Assembly: GCA_037962975.1 (NCBI GenBank)
Contig: CM075672.1
Location: 51,778,501-51,842,500, forward strand
Direction: 5' to 3'
Origin: Clitoria ternatea
Taxonomy: Eukaryota; Streptophyta; Magnoliopsida; Fabales; Fabaceae
Length of the DNA: 64,000 nt
The translations under genes were made by a program, and so were the position numbers. Shown in pieces: positions 53,593 through 64,000 of the stretch. Numbering within the stretch: the stretch's first letter is position 1; each line of letters begins with the position of its first letter. Below the pieces are notes generated by a model that was not told the origin of the DNA, did not search any database, and saw only the letters and a program-made list of their open reading frames with translations.

Positions 53593-55043
53593 TGTAACAC
53601 CCCTATTTTTATTTTAATTGATTACATAAATTTTATATTAAAATTTTGATGAAATTTGACCATAGGCCTTTTGAATTTTTTGATTAGTATATTATTTTAG
53701 AATTTATAAAAAACCAAAAAAAATTTTAAAAAAATTATTAAAAAAACAAAAAATTTCTTTTGTACCTCCTAAATTACTATTCACACCACCCCTCATAATT
53801 CTCAGCAACCTTCACGTGAAAAGTTACTCTGCAATGCATAATAATCTGAATGAAATTTTAAATTCTTGCATAGTATTTTTATAATAAAATATTCAAATGC
53901 GCAGTAAATTTCTTTGCTATAAATAGAGGGGCGAGGCACCGAGTTGTTCGTCGAAATTTGAAAACTTAGTAGTGTTGGGAAGAGAGTACTAAGTGAAGAG
54001 AGGAAGATATTTTCCAAAGGAAAGAGGTTCTGTAAAAATTTTAAGGTAATAATAAATTTCTTTTATAATCTTTTTATGATTATGAATGTTGTTTTTATAT
54101 CACTTAAAAATCTATTATTATATTAGATATAATATTATTTTAAATTACTATTCTGAATAGTAAATTACTATGTCAACAATAAATTACTATTACATATAGT
54201 AAATTATAATTTACTGTTACTATTTATCTTTACTATTCATGTTTTACTATTTACCATTACTATTCATATTTTACTATTTACTATTACTATTCACGTTTTA
54301 CTATTTACCGTTACTATTCACGTTTTACTATTTACTGTTCCTATTCACGGTAACTATTTAAAATTTACTATTTATCATTACTATGCATAATTACTATTTA
54401 TCCTTTCTGTTTCAAGTAGTAATCTAAATTTTCACCTTATAACTATATTAAAATGAAATTGGTATTATTTTAAAACTCGGAGACAAGACGCACACGGACT
54501 TTCCATAACGAATCAAGATACAAGCGGTAAGGGGGAGTGAGATAAGAATATAATATGAAAAGACATAAGAATAATGGGAGGAGTCCCCTACTCCTTTTAA
54601 ATTTAATAATATTATTATTTTAAAAATAATAACTTTTTAACTTAAAATTTAAAAGAAATTTTAAATTAAGTATCTTGTGTAACTTACTCTAACATACCTA
54701 TGCAAGGACCTGGACTTTTATAACCTATACGAACTGGACTGAACCTATACAAGGACTTGGACTATTATGACGTATATGGACTGAACTAAACATATGCAAG
54801 GACTGGATTATATAGATTTACATAGACCTATGCGAGGAATGGACTATAAGGACCAAAAATCAATTCTATTAATTTAAATAACCATTAAATTTTAAATTAT
54901 ATTTATGAGTGATATTTAATTTATTTGATTTGATTATATTTGATTTTGATTGATGATATTTATTTACGATTGATAATTGATGATATGTAATTGTAATTGA
55001 TAATATTTGATTGTGATTGATGATCTTGTAACGTGGAGTTGAG
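53593..55043 (+). mobile_element. LTR B3, 5' half, same family as B
   Basis: It starts TGTAACACCCC and aligns with the B LTRs through the TATA box (53,918), the TACTATTTAC tract and the ACCTATGCAAGGAC repeat, but is clearly more diverged than the B LTR pair. It stops at GGAGTTGAG where element E enters; B has GGAGTTTGAGCATATAG at this point. Confidence 0.82.
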
Positions 55044-55394
55044 TGAGACGCCCTGAAAACACGGGTAAATTTTTCACGTTTTATAAATCATTAATTAAGC
55101 AAATAATTAAAGTGGTGAAGCTTTAAATTCAACACCCCGGATCTATGAAATGCCACTCTCATATATGAGGATATGAGAGGGTAAATTAAAACGATATCAT
55201 GAGAAATTTCCAATTAAAAACAGCGAAAGAATTAATTAAATTGGTTGTTGCATGATTGGATTTTAAGGAGAAAGAATTTCATGAGGTTCAAGAATTCATA
55301 ATATATCCAAAGTACTCTTAAGATGATGCAAGAAAAGGATTTGATGCATAAGAAATAAAAATTAATTGGGACAAAACAAATAGGGGCATCAGAG

Positions 55395-55937
55395 TGCCAC
55401 TCGCTCAAGTGAGAGCCACACTTGCTTGAGCGAGCTCACGAGGCGACGCTTGAGCGAGCCAGGAAAATGCTGAGCGAAGAAAAGAATGAGCATCAGGGGG
55501 TGCTCTCGCTTGAGCGAGCTGCATCTCGCTTGGGCGAGATTCAAAGGCCACACTTGGGCGAGCCAGCGAGGCGCTTGAGCGAGAGAGAAGATTTGCCTTA
55601 GGGGCCAATCTCGCTTGAGCGAGTTCCATCTCGCTTGAGCGAGATTGCTCCAGTAGCATTAGAGGCTCACTGCTTGATTTTCGCTTGAGCGAGGCAAGGC
55701 TCGCCTGGGTAAAAATCATCCAGTGTCCATTTTCCTTTTCCCCTGCTTAAACGAATCCTAGACCAAGACCATTTCGCCAGAGCGAAAATGGTCCAGTAAC
55801 CAACCACTGATTCCAGACAAATCTCGCTTGGGCGAGAAGGCCATTCGCTTGGGTGAATTTTGGCCAGTGGCCAAACCACTGATGTAAGAGGACCTCGCTT
55901 GAGCGAGATGCTCACTCGCTTGAGCGAGTTTTGCAGG
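55395..55937. repeat. CTCGCTTGAGCGAG word array in the LTR of E
   Basis: About fourteen copies; CTCGCT and AGCGAG are inverted around a two-base TG (or GG) centre. Perfect copies stand near 55,505, 55,610, 55,631, 55,893 and 55,915; CTTGGGCGAG variants near 55,529 and 55,822. Spacers are unrelated. Long reverse frames here are artefacts of the word. Confidence 0.88.
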
Positions 55938-58900
55938 GAAACGAAAAACAACAGATTTCCTTGCAACCTAACATGCCAAAACTAATCCCATCCAAAATCA
56001 ATCAAATTTAACATAACATACATATCCTATTACACCTTTATAACTTGTCACAAGTATTAATTCCCTTTGAATTCCATTCTTACCTAAGTATCACATTAAA
56101 TCAAGCACATCATCTCATGTATTCACCAAGACATAAACTTTTACATGAACCTTTATTCATTCATAGAATTTATCGCCAACACACATCATAGTTCATCGTC
56201 TTACATCATTTGGGTCATTAATGAAAATTGGCCATGCACACCAAGGTTTAATTTTCCTACATGACCCTTAAAATCATCAATTACAATCTAGATAACAAAA
56301 TAAGTATACATACACTCTATATGCTATACAAAAATCTAGATTTTTCCAGCCAAGGCCTATACATCTTATACATCTATTTACCTCCTCAACAAAATGTACT
56401 CCAAAATATCGACTCTTCCCACAAGTGCCCTACATCACAAGTCTAAAAGGTGGACAACATGAGAGAGTGAGTCATACATTCTAAAAATGAATATGAATAC
56501 CATAAGATCATGTGCATATGTACTACAACATGTATACTTGCATTCATACACAACTCATCATTAACTATCATCATATTTACAATCATCTTTGTAAATCAAG
56601 CAAGTATAAAACCACACACATGATCCAGACCCCCAACAATTAGGCCATCATACATTTCATCATCTATCTTATATTATTATTTGGTATTCACATGATTTAT
56701 GTTGTCTTAATCACATCTCTTCATTTTCAACACAACCATCACCATATATCATCACCTTTGGCATACTTCCTTGCTATACGCAAATCCTCTTAAGCTAATG
56801 CATATGTATAATGGAATATTTCAATAATTACAAATCTGACTATGGGAATATAACCACCAATTATGGGATACAAGTATGATCATCTAACCATACCCCTACT
56901 GCAGTAGTAAAATGTGTACACTTATACTTAAATTGCATGCATTTCACCAATTCTTTTACTGGTGCCAAACCGCATTTCCCATCTTGCAACACCTAGTCAT
57001 TTCCACCATGACCGCGGTATACAACATATTTGACATATGGTGTTGCGGGCCGGCCAGATCTCAAATCATGGCGGCTATGATCCCAAGGACCACCGGGGTC
57101 ACCTGCTCATCGAGAGCCACCCCCCACAAGGGTCGGCCACATGTAGCTCCCCGAAGCAATACATGGGCGGCTTCGTGACTTACACACCGAGTCACAGTGG
57201 AAGAACAAAATTGCTCATACACCGAGCCACCCTCCCATTGGGTCGGCCGAGGGAACTCCCCTAATGTTCCAACATCGGCGGCTATGCAGTATGCCATGGA
57301 TGCAAATGCAAATCATATGCATTTCTCACTCTATGCATCCTATACATGCCACTCATCAAACATCATTACAATCATCATCAGTAACACCACTTCACATTTC
57401 TTAGTGGATTTATCATTGTTGGGTTTAGTTTTGTTCTCAAGTTTTACCTGTGGCACGTTAACATTCATACACTATTTACAATGGCACTCAACATCAATTT
57501 CAATCATCAACTTTCCATTATCAAATCATGGTATGCTATTCACTCATACCCATTCTCAAACAAACATCAACAACATTCATTTCACATCTATGGTGGACAT
57601 AAGAATATCATCAATTTATCAAATAAACCACACCACCATATAGCACACCATATTTATTCTAATTGCACAAGCATGATGCCAAACATTATTCTTAACATTA
57701 CATACACAGTTCATATTTCCATAATATCAAAATAAGGCAACCATGCATATTGTCACATATGATAATCAAACACTCTCCAATTCATGCAATTAGAATATAA
57801 GACTCCTCTCCTACCTCAAGAGAAGAATTCCGATTGATACGACGCACCCGCCTCGTCATTCAGAATGAATCCTACATTAACATGTATGTAAAATCCCCAA
57901 TCAATCAACTATTTCAAGATACAAATTCAATTCTATTTAGTCATAATCATATCTACAATTTTATAACATGTATGAGACATGTTATAGACATTATTTCCAC
58001 TGTTTGTTAGGCTTTGGGAATTCCTTCCTATCAAGCCACATTCATTAAATTCAAGGGCTAACAACAACAATAGCCCAACATTCACAAAATGCCTCATATA
58101 CCAATACTCACACTCTCAATGGTTTGTATTTGCTTTTAAACACACTATTCAACCAATTTTTATAACTTTCCCCAATTCTTAAAAGTTAGGATTTCTCTAA
58201 AACCCAACAATACTCATTAATGCATCATCAATCTTCATCATCATCCCACCATAAATGCATTCACCTCATTTATTTCACTTAAACCTTGCATTTATGATAG
58301 CCCACTGTAGGGTTTATACATTAGATGCCTCTAATGAATACCCCCTTCACATGCATTGCTCCCCCAAAGCATAATAACACATACCCATGGCCAAAAACTT
58401 CAACAAAATGGTGAATATACTTACCTCACACCCAAAACAAAATGGGTTCAAGAAGGGGGAAAATAGGCTGCGAAAATGAGGGGAAGAGGAAGAAGATTTC
58501 AAGCTTCAATGGCCTCCTTCCAAGCTCCTTCAAACGAAAATGGAGGAGGATGAAGATGGTACCACTTTTTACTAGGGTTCTTAGAAGAAGAAGACAAGAG
58601 ATGAAGAAGAAATCGAGAGAAGAAGAAGCAACGTGTGTTTGCCAAAGGAGTCCAGCAAATTAACGTGAAAATAAAGAGAGGAATTGGGCTTTTGTGTTTT
58701 ATTTTAACCCTTTCATTAAAGATTCATTATTTTAAGACAAACAGGACCTCTGTTTGGGCTCAATACTTAATCTGAAAATTATTCTGAGTACATATTCAGA
58801 CTCCCAATATTATTCTTAATAGCCCTGACCAATATCATCCCAATTAGAGATACTTGGTCTGACACTCATATCTCAACCGGGCTTATTTTTGGCTTATCCG

Positions 58901-59028
58901 GTCTCAATAAATCACCAACAGTCCCTAAAAATCTTAATTCAATTATTTCCAATGTTTTGGGACATTAAATAATTCACATTCAATTATTCAATATTTATTT
59001 CCTTAATTAATCCTCTATTTTAAAAATT
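55938..59028 (-). other. Remaining LTR of E
   Basis: AT-rich with a GC-rich central part (57,040-57,300) containing GGTCGGCC, GGCGGCT and CACCGAG(T/C)CAC phrases, at a place that corresponds to the central repeat of B and the hairpin chain of C. GTGACT...AGTCAC near 57,175-57,196 can pair. No gene recognised. Confidence 0.6.
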
Positions 59029-59587
59029 CTAGGGTGTTACGATCCACCCCACCAAAAAGAAAATTTCGTCCTCGAAATTTAACATACCGGATTCGAACAC
59101 GTCGAGATATCGTCCTATGATGTCGTCCTCACGTTCCCATGTTAACGTCTCCACATTTCCATGTTTCCAAGTGACCTTCACCAAAGGTACCAACTTGTTC
59201 TGTAGTCTCTTCACAGAATGCTCGACAATGTGAATCGAAACAGGAGGGATAGATAAATCGTCTCGTACATCGACATTGTCCATAGAAATTATATGTAGAG
59301 GATCATGAACATATTTCCTCAATTGTGACACGTGGAACACATTATGTAGATTAGCGAGGTGCGGAGGGAGTGCAATCCGATAAGCAACGTCGCCAATCCG
59401 CTCCAATACCTTATACGGTCCAATAAATCTAGGGCTTAATTTTCCACTTTTTAACGCCCTTCCAATCCCTTTGTCATGCAAGACCTTCATAAACACATGG
59501 TCACCCACTTGAAACTCTAGTGGTTTATGCCTCTTGTCATAATAACTCTTCTGTCGGTCCTGAGCAATCTTTATATTCTCTAGTATC
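59029..59587 (-). pseudogene. Integrase C-terminus and chromodomain-like end of E
   Basis: GDHVFMKV, LSPRFIGPYKVLERIGDVAY, LHNVFHVSQLRKYV and VKVTWKHGNVETLTWERED are the usual Tekay integrase end with chromodomain. The frame now reads past the normal end through the conserved pre-PPT repeat to 59,029, so the original stop appears lost. It is joined upstream to the integrase core across insertion H at 59,588. Confidence 0.87.
59061..59080 (-). other. Conserved pre-PPT inverted repeat of E
   Basis: AAATTTCG-TCCT-CGAAATTT on the plus strand, identical in stems and loop (AGGA on the element strand) to that of B at 47,958-47,977. A purine tract (TCTTTTTGGTGGGGTGG on the minus strand) follows before the LTR. 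Confidence 0.88.
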
Positions 59588-59829
59588 TGTATTTATATGT
59601 TGATGTAGGTTTTGATAATGACACAACAAATGAAGAAATATTAAGGATGTTGTCAAGCTATTATATTTGATGAACAATAAAGAACTTGAGTCAAGGCATT
59701 TATGAAGGATTAAAACAAGTGAAAAATGATCAACAAAGTACCAAAGAATTAAAGAAATCAAGAACCATGAGCCGCAAGAACAAAAGGATTAGAATTACAT
59801 CAAAAGGCATTAAATTGGAAGCAACAGGC

Positions 59830-60180
59830 CCAGGAATCCATTCATAACACTTGGAATCGATTCATGCACAAGAAAAGGCTTAAGGAATCGATTCATGCAC
59901 AAGAAAAAGGCTTAAGGAATCGATTCATGATCAAGGGAATCGATTCATGGTGCAAAAACTAACGTGGGAATCGATTCATTAACGAAGGAATCGATTCATG
60001 CTTGTGAACTCACCTGGGAATCGATTCATCAGTGTAAGGAATCCCTGGGAATCGATTCAAAGCTAGAGGAATCGATTCATGCTCCTTGAAAACACATGGG
60101 AATCGATTCATTCATCCTAGGAATCGATTCTTACACTGTCAGAAGGCCAAAATACACGCTGGGAATCCATTCATGCATGA
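59830..60180. repeat. GGAATCGATTCATG word array in LTR H
   Basis: Eleven GAATCGATTC cores and at least two GAATCCATTC variants, mostly GGAATCGATTCAT(G/T). Spacing is 20-45 bp and irregular. The array ends about 150 bp before the TATA box. Confidence 0.9.
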
Positions 60181-60331
60181 ATTCATTCAGTTTAAATGGA
60201 AACAGCACTAAACGCACTACGCAAATTATGCATCGCACTATGAATTAAACAATTGAAGACAGACGCTCCCTTGCTCCACTTACATTGCATCGAAGGAAAT
60301 AATTTAATTGCAATGCCATGCTACTGGAGGC

Positions 60332-60339
60332 TATAAATA
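60332..60339 (+). promoter_or_regulatory. TATA box of LTR H
   Basis: GGCTATAAATAGAG, followed by a CTTCTTCTT leader. Confidence 0.6.
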
Positions 60340-61284
60340 GAGAGGAACTTGAAGAAGCAATTCGTCCCAAAGTATTGAAGCAGTTCCTTTGCTTTCTCAT
60401 TCTCTCAAGCTGCTCTTCTTCTTCTTCTTCTCTTTCTCTCTTAATTGCTCTCTGTTTCTATTTATTGGCTTATTACTTTGAGAGTAAATTTGGTAAGCAA
60501 AATCATTTTCTAAACTTGCAAATTAATATTTTTTTAAGAGAGAAAATATTTTCTTGAAGTGCTAAAAATTGCATATCCTCTCTTTGAGAGTTATTACATT
60601 GTGAAAGCTTTAATTTGTATATCCACTCTATTGGAGAGTTTCCTTGTATACTCAAAACACCAAACATCTTAGAATCTTTGGGTTGGGGTTTCAACCTTGT
60701 AATTGAGAGATTGAGAGATTGGGTAGAGTGCCCTTGTACTTGTGAGGATTGGATTCTTGAGTGTGGGACACTAGGAAGTCGCGATTGCTCAAAGTTGTAT
60801 CTCTAATCTCAAATAGTGGAAATCCTCTAAGTGGGTTGCTTAGAGGCGAGACGTACACCGGCGTGGTGGAACTCGTATATATCGGTTTGCAAATCTCTCT
60901 TCCCTAAACTCATTTAATTTATGCACTTAAGTTGCTTGCTTGATTCATTGTTTCATTAACTTGGACTAGGTGCATGTTATACTAAGTTGCAAACTATTTT
61001 GATTAACATTGTTGAACTTGTCTTTAAGTAACATTCTTCTATTAATCTTTCTAAAAATCTCATAAATTGCTTTGTGGTTAATTTGACTCTATATCTTGAT
61101 TATTACTTAGACTTTTTAAGTACTTATTATCTTGACTTGTGCATAATTTGTTATCACTTGCCATTAAGCTTATCATCTTCAATAGACATAGTAACTAAAG
61201 AATCAATTTCAAAAGCATTCAAAGTAAAATTTTTAATACTCAATTCACCCCCCCTCTTGAGTAATTGAGGCCACTTGGTTAACA

Positions 61285-61832
61285 GTATCTTCTTAATCTG
61301 CTCAGTAGTCTCCTAAAAAATCTCCGACCCTAAAGCCAAGTTCTCACTAACCTCAAGCCAGCACAGAGGGGTTATACACTTCCTTCCATACATCGCCTCA
61401 TACGGTGCCATGCCAATACTAGAATGGAAGCTGTTGTTGTAGGTAAACTCAATTAAAGGCAAGTACTTCACCCATGAACCACCATGTTCTAAAACCCATG
61501 CACGTAAAGACTCTGAATAGTCCTCTCGGATTGTTCATCCGTCTGAGGGTGATATGCTGAGCTCAACTTCAATTTAGAGCCCATGGCCTCATGTAGGCTT
61601 CCCCAAAATCAAGAAGTAAAACGTGGGTCTCGATCAGAAACAATACTAGAGGGCACCCCATGCAACCTCACTATCTCCTTAATGTACAACTGCGCCAAAT
61701 CCTCCAAAGAACTCTTCATGCTAATTGGCAGAAAATGCGCACTCTTCGTCAAATGATCTACAATCACCTAAATTCTGTCATAATTGGACCTCGTCTTAGG
61801 TAGGCTGGACACAAAGTCCATAGCATAGCATC
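61285..61832 (-). pseudogene. Integrase core of E
   Basis: On the minus strand the three catalytic segments are readable in decayed form: MDFVS near 61,815, SDRDPRFTS near 61,625-61,640, and DEQSERTIQSL near 61,520-61,545. The tail (EFTYNNSFHSSIGMAPYEAMYG) lies near 61,400-61,460. Several stops and small indels. Cut by H at 61,284. Confidence 0.8.
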
Positions 61833-62772
61833 CTACTTCCAAATGGGGATATCAAGTGGTCTCAAGTAACCAGATGGTCTTTGATGCTCGATCTTAGCCT
61901 TTTGACAAACAAGGAAAGATGCAACAACGTTCGCCACATCACGCTTCATACCGGGCCACCAAAAATTCTTCTTCAAGTCTTGGTACATCTTGGTAGAACC
62001 AGGATGAATGCTCAATATGTTCTTGTGAGCTTCCTCAAGTACACATTTCCTCATATCACCATTTGAGGGAACATAAATTCGTCCCTTCACACGCCAAATG
62101 CCATCTTGACCTTCGACTAGGAACAAATTCTTCCCTTTTTCTTGGGTTTTCTTCATCTCCATCAGATATTCATCAACGGATTGTCGAACCTTCACATATT
62201 CAAGAAACTCATTTGTGACTTTCAACATCTCAAGCGACATTTTCTTTGAGGTATATGTCTCCATGCGCACATTCAAATTTCTAAATTGTTCAATCAACTC
62301 CATCTCTTTCGCCATCATCATAGAGATATTCAACGACTTCCGGCTCAAAGCATCGGCAACCGCATTGGCCTTTTCGAGATGATACCTCAACTCAAACTCA
62401 TAATCCTTTAGGAATTCCATCTATCTTCTTTAGTGCATATTAAGTTCCTTTTGGTCAAACAAATACTTAAGACTTTTATGGTCACTAAATACCATAAACT
62501 TAGAACCATATAAGTAATGTCGCCATAACTTCAAAGCAAACACCACAGCCGCCAATTCCAGATCGTGTGTAGGATAATTAACCTCATGCGGTCGCAATTG
62601 TCTTGACGCATAGGCTATCACACATTCGCACTGCATCAACACACAACCCAAACCAGGCATAGATGCATCACAATACACCACAAAATCATCCGTCAAATCG
62701 GGTAACGCTAACACCGGTGTGGTAGTAAGTCTTAACTTCAACTCTTGAAAACTTTCTTCACATTCACGAGTC
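61833..62772 (-). pseudogene. RNase H and integrase zinc finger of E
   Basis: 62,430-62,741 is RNase H (VVYCDASMPGLGCVLMQ, SDHKSLKYLFDQKELNM) and 61,833-62,420 the connection and zinc finger (HKNILSIHPGSTKMYQDLK, VCQKAK). Both are in one frame, separated by TAA and TAG near 62,425-62,437 that fit CAA and TGG changed by transitions. The RT end is cut off by F at 62,772. Confidence 0.87.
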
Positions 62773-63008
62773 TGATAAGTGCTTTATAACACAATAAAAT
62801 AGATCTAGTTTGCTTAGGATTTTAATCATTATCCACTATATTTCCTTTATTTATTGTGATTTTTGTTTTCTTTCCACTATATTCTACTTGGGTATGTTAT
62901 TTTGTAGAAATTAAGGTAATAAAGGGTCAATAACATGAGAAAAACGACCATAAAATGATAAAGAAACAAGAAGAACAAGCCCAAAGTAGAAAGAACTCTC
63001 TTTTTATG

Positions 63009-63128
63009 CTGAATTCTGACTCAGAATGCTGAATTCCGACTCAGAATGTTAAAATCCGACTCAAAATGCTGAATTCCGACTCAGAATGCTGAATTCCGAC
63101 TCAGAATGTTAAAATCCGACTCAAAATG
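63009..63128. repeat. 20-bp units in a 60-bp higher-order repeat
   Basis: Six 20-bp units in the order A-A-B-A-A-B. A is CTGAATTCCGACTCAGAATG and B is TTAAAATCCGACTCAAAATG. The 60-bp period is repeated twice, one base differing. Confidence 0.9.
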
Positions 63129-63129
63129 A

Positions 63130-64000
63130 CCCAATCCGAGTGGAATTACTCAGAATGGAGCAAATCTGAGTGGAATACTTCATTGTTGGATTATAATCCG
63201 AGTGGAAAGTTCCCTGTCTTAGACATTCTGAGTGATAAATGGCTAACTCTGTTGGAGGTTCAATGCTAAAAAGGAATAAGTCTCGGTTGGAGGTGATTCC
63301 GAGTGGAAGCTTCCCCGAGTGCGACCATTCGTAGTGAAAAAAGGGACTGACCTTCAATAAAAACTGCCCAAAGCTAATTCTGAGTGAAGGGATACTGACT
63401 GAAGCAGGTCTGACCAGGGAACAAGTGCTTTTCTGGGCAAAAAGATGTTCCGAGTGAATGGATTCCGAGCAGAAGAAGCCACAGAATGAATAAACTGTTG
63501 AATAAGAAGGTTTCCGAGTGGTTTCATTTGGAGAAGATGACATTCTCAAGCAGAATAAGGCACTTCCGAGTAGAGTCTTATCAAGCAATGAAAGATCTGA
63601 CTGGGAATCAATCACACTCGGGCAGACTCTCAAGTTTCACACTAAGCCCGAGTGAGAAGTCTCCAAGGAAAGCACATCCGAGTGAGTTGGGTCAGGAAGC
63701 TGCATTTCCGAGCAAAGCAAGGCTCGGACACGGAAGAACTTCTATCAGCCAGATTCTAGAGTCTTTCAAAGTCCAAATTTCTGAGCGAAAGGTATATCCG
63801 AGTGATTTGATTGACGACTGAAGGCAATTCCTATTGAAAATCAACTCCGATTCCCGAGTGAAGACAACCGACTGGGTTGATCAACAACTGAAGTGAAAAG
63901 CAAGAAGACACTTCCGAGTGTATAATTTTAAGGAATGAAGGCCGACTAAATTATTTCAAAGCAAATTCGAGTGATTCAAATTCAGAGACAGCCGAGTGAA
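63130..64000. repeat. CCGAGTG word array in F
   Basis: About twenty TCCGAGTG(A/G) words or one-base variants (CTGAGTG, CCGAGCA) in 870 bp, with unrelated spacers. It reaches the window end. Confidence 0.88.

Larger units (their letters stand above)
59588..61284 (+). mobile_element. Solo LTR H (Copia-like)
   Basis: 1,697 bp, TGTATTTATATG to GGTTAACA, exact TSD GTATC at 59,583-59,587 and 61,285-61,289, inside the integrase of E. Parts: GAATCGATTC array (59,830-60,180), TATA box 60,332, CT-rich leader, and an end with CAATTCACCCCCCC (61,240) as in many Copia LTRs. No internal coding part. Confidence 0.88.
55044..62772 (-). mobile_element. Tekay-type chromovirus E, 3' part, with insertions H and F
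   Basis: Minus strand. 3' LTR 55,044-59,041 (about 4.0 kb; the plus strand reads TGAGACGCCC...GGGTGTTAC), polypurine tract and conserved inverted repeat at 59,044-59,080, then chromodomain end, integrase and RNase H going right. It is broken by solo LTR H (59,588-61,284) and cut at 62,772 by F. RT, protease, gag and the 5' LTR are outside the window. Confidence 0.87.
62773..64000 (+). mobile_element. LTR of element F, runs off the window
   Basis: It starts TGATAAGTGC inside the RT-RNase H part of E. An A/T-rich first 230 bp is followed by a 20-bp tandem repeat and a long CCGAGTG array. No coding part reached. The lineage is not recognised; orientation is assumed from the TG start. Confidence 0.6.

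Noticed and set aside
55405..55966. Minus-strand frames rich in LAQARLAP/SLKR
   Set aside because: Products of the CTTGAGCGAG word array; no domain.
57037..57643. Frames of 75-148 residues in the LTR of E
   Set aside because: Inside a non-coding LTR, overlapping on both strands, no domain.
1..64000. CRISPR-like arrays
   Set aside because: The word arrays have short words at irregular spacing in plant LTRs. There are no direct repeats of 25-40 bp with uniform spacers and no cas genes.

Overview
This is plant nuclear heterochromatin-like DNA. I found no ordinary single-copy gene, tRNA or rRNA. Almost every supportable feature is a fragment of an LTR retrotransposon or a small DNA transposon. 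A legume (Fabaceae, perhaps phaseoloid) is the best guess: a Cyclops/Calypso-like Athila element, an Ogre-type Tat element and Tekay chromoviruses with very long LTRs occur together, with low-GC spacers. The species is inference only.

Left part (1-13,684). It holds a small foldback element (8-148), a Copia-like LTR remnant (about 1,890-2,751) and an LTR-like block with an array of the palindrome TGAATCGATTCA (about 3,710-5,310). A minus-strand Athila-type element A follows (gag-pol 7,714-13,173, primer-binding site at 13,349-13,366). Its gag-pol is one uninterrupted frame except for three nonsense codons.

Central nest (13,680-51,066). A plus-strand Tekay chromovirus B (TSD TTTCG) sits in the sequence flanking A. 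Its 5' LTR is split by LTR C2 (minus strand, TSD TATGT). C2 is split by an Ogre-type element D (17,552-41,489). The gag of D is split by solo LTR C1 (24,197-27,153, TSD ATTGA). C1 and C2 belong to one family, so that family was active both before and after D arrived. D carries LTRs of about 2.2 kb, ORF1, gag, protease with G-patch, a probable intron, RT, an extra RNase H and integrase. A tandem-repeat-rich 3' region follows, then a separate antisense gene with its own TATA box and a clear 97-nt intron, then a polypurine tract buried in a hairpin.

Right part (51,067-64,000). A CACTA-like foldback element, a 78-bp triplicated repeat, and a second nest open to the right: LTR G contains LTR B3 (related to B), which contains Tekay element E (minus strand). 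E is broken by solo LTR H (TSD GTATC) and by element F, which runs off the window.

The most interesting signal is in non-coding LTR parts. The C family has a run of ten stem-triloop hairpins in 253 bp whose stems are unrelated in sequence. They are largely kept in both copies, with one clean compensatory pair. D has a second hairpin family (GGACG-AGA-CGTCC type) with covarying stems in its LTRs, which recurs in its 3' region. Several LTRs also carry arrays of short, often palindromic words (GAATCGATTC, TAATCGATTA, CTCGCTTGAGCGAG, CCGAGTGA, ACCGGTGT). Some words are shared between unrelated elements.
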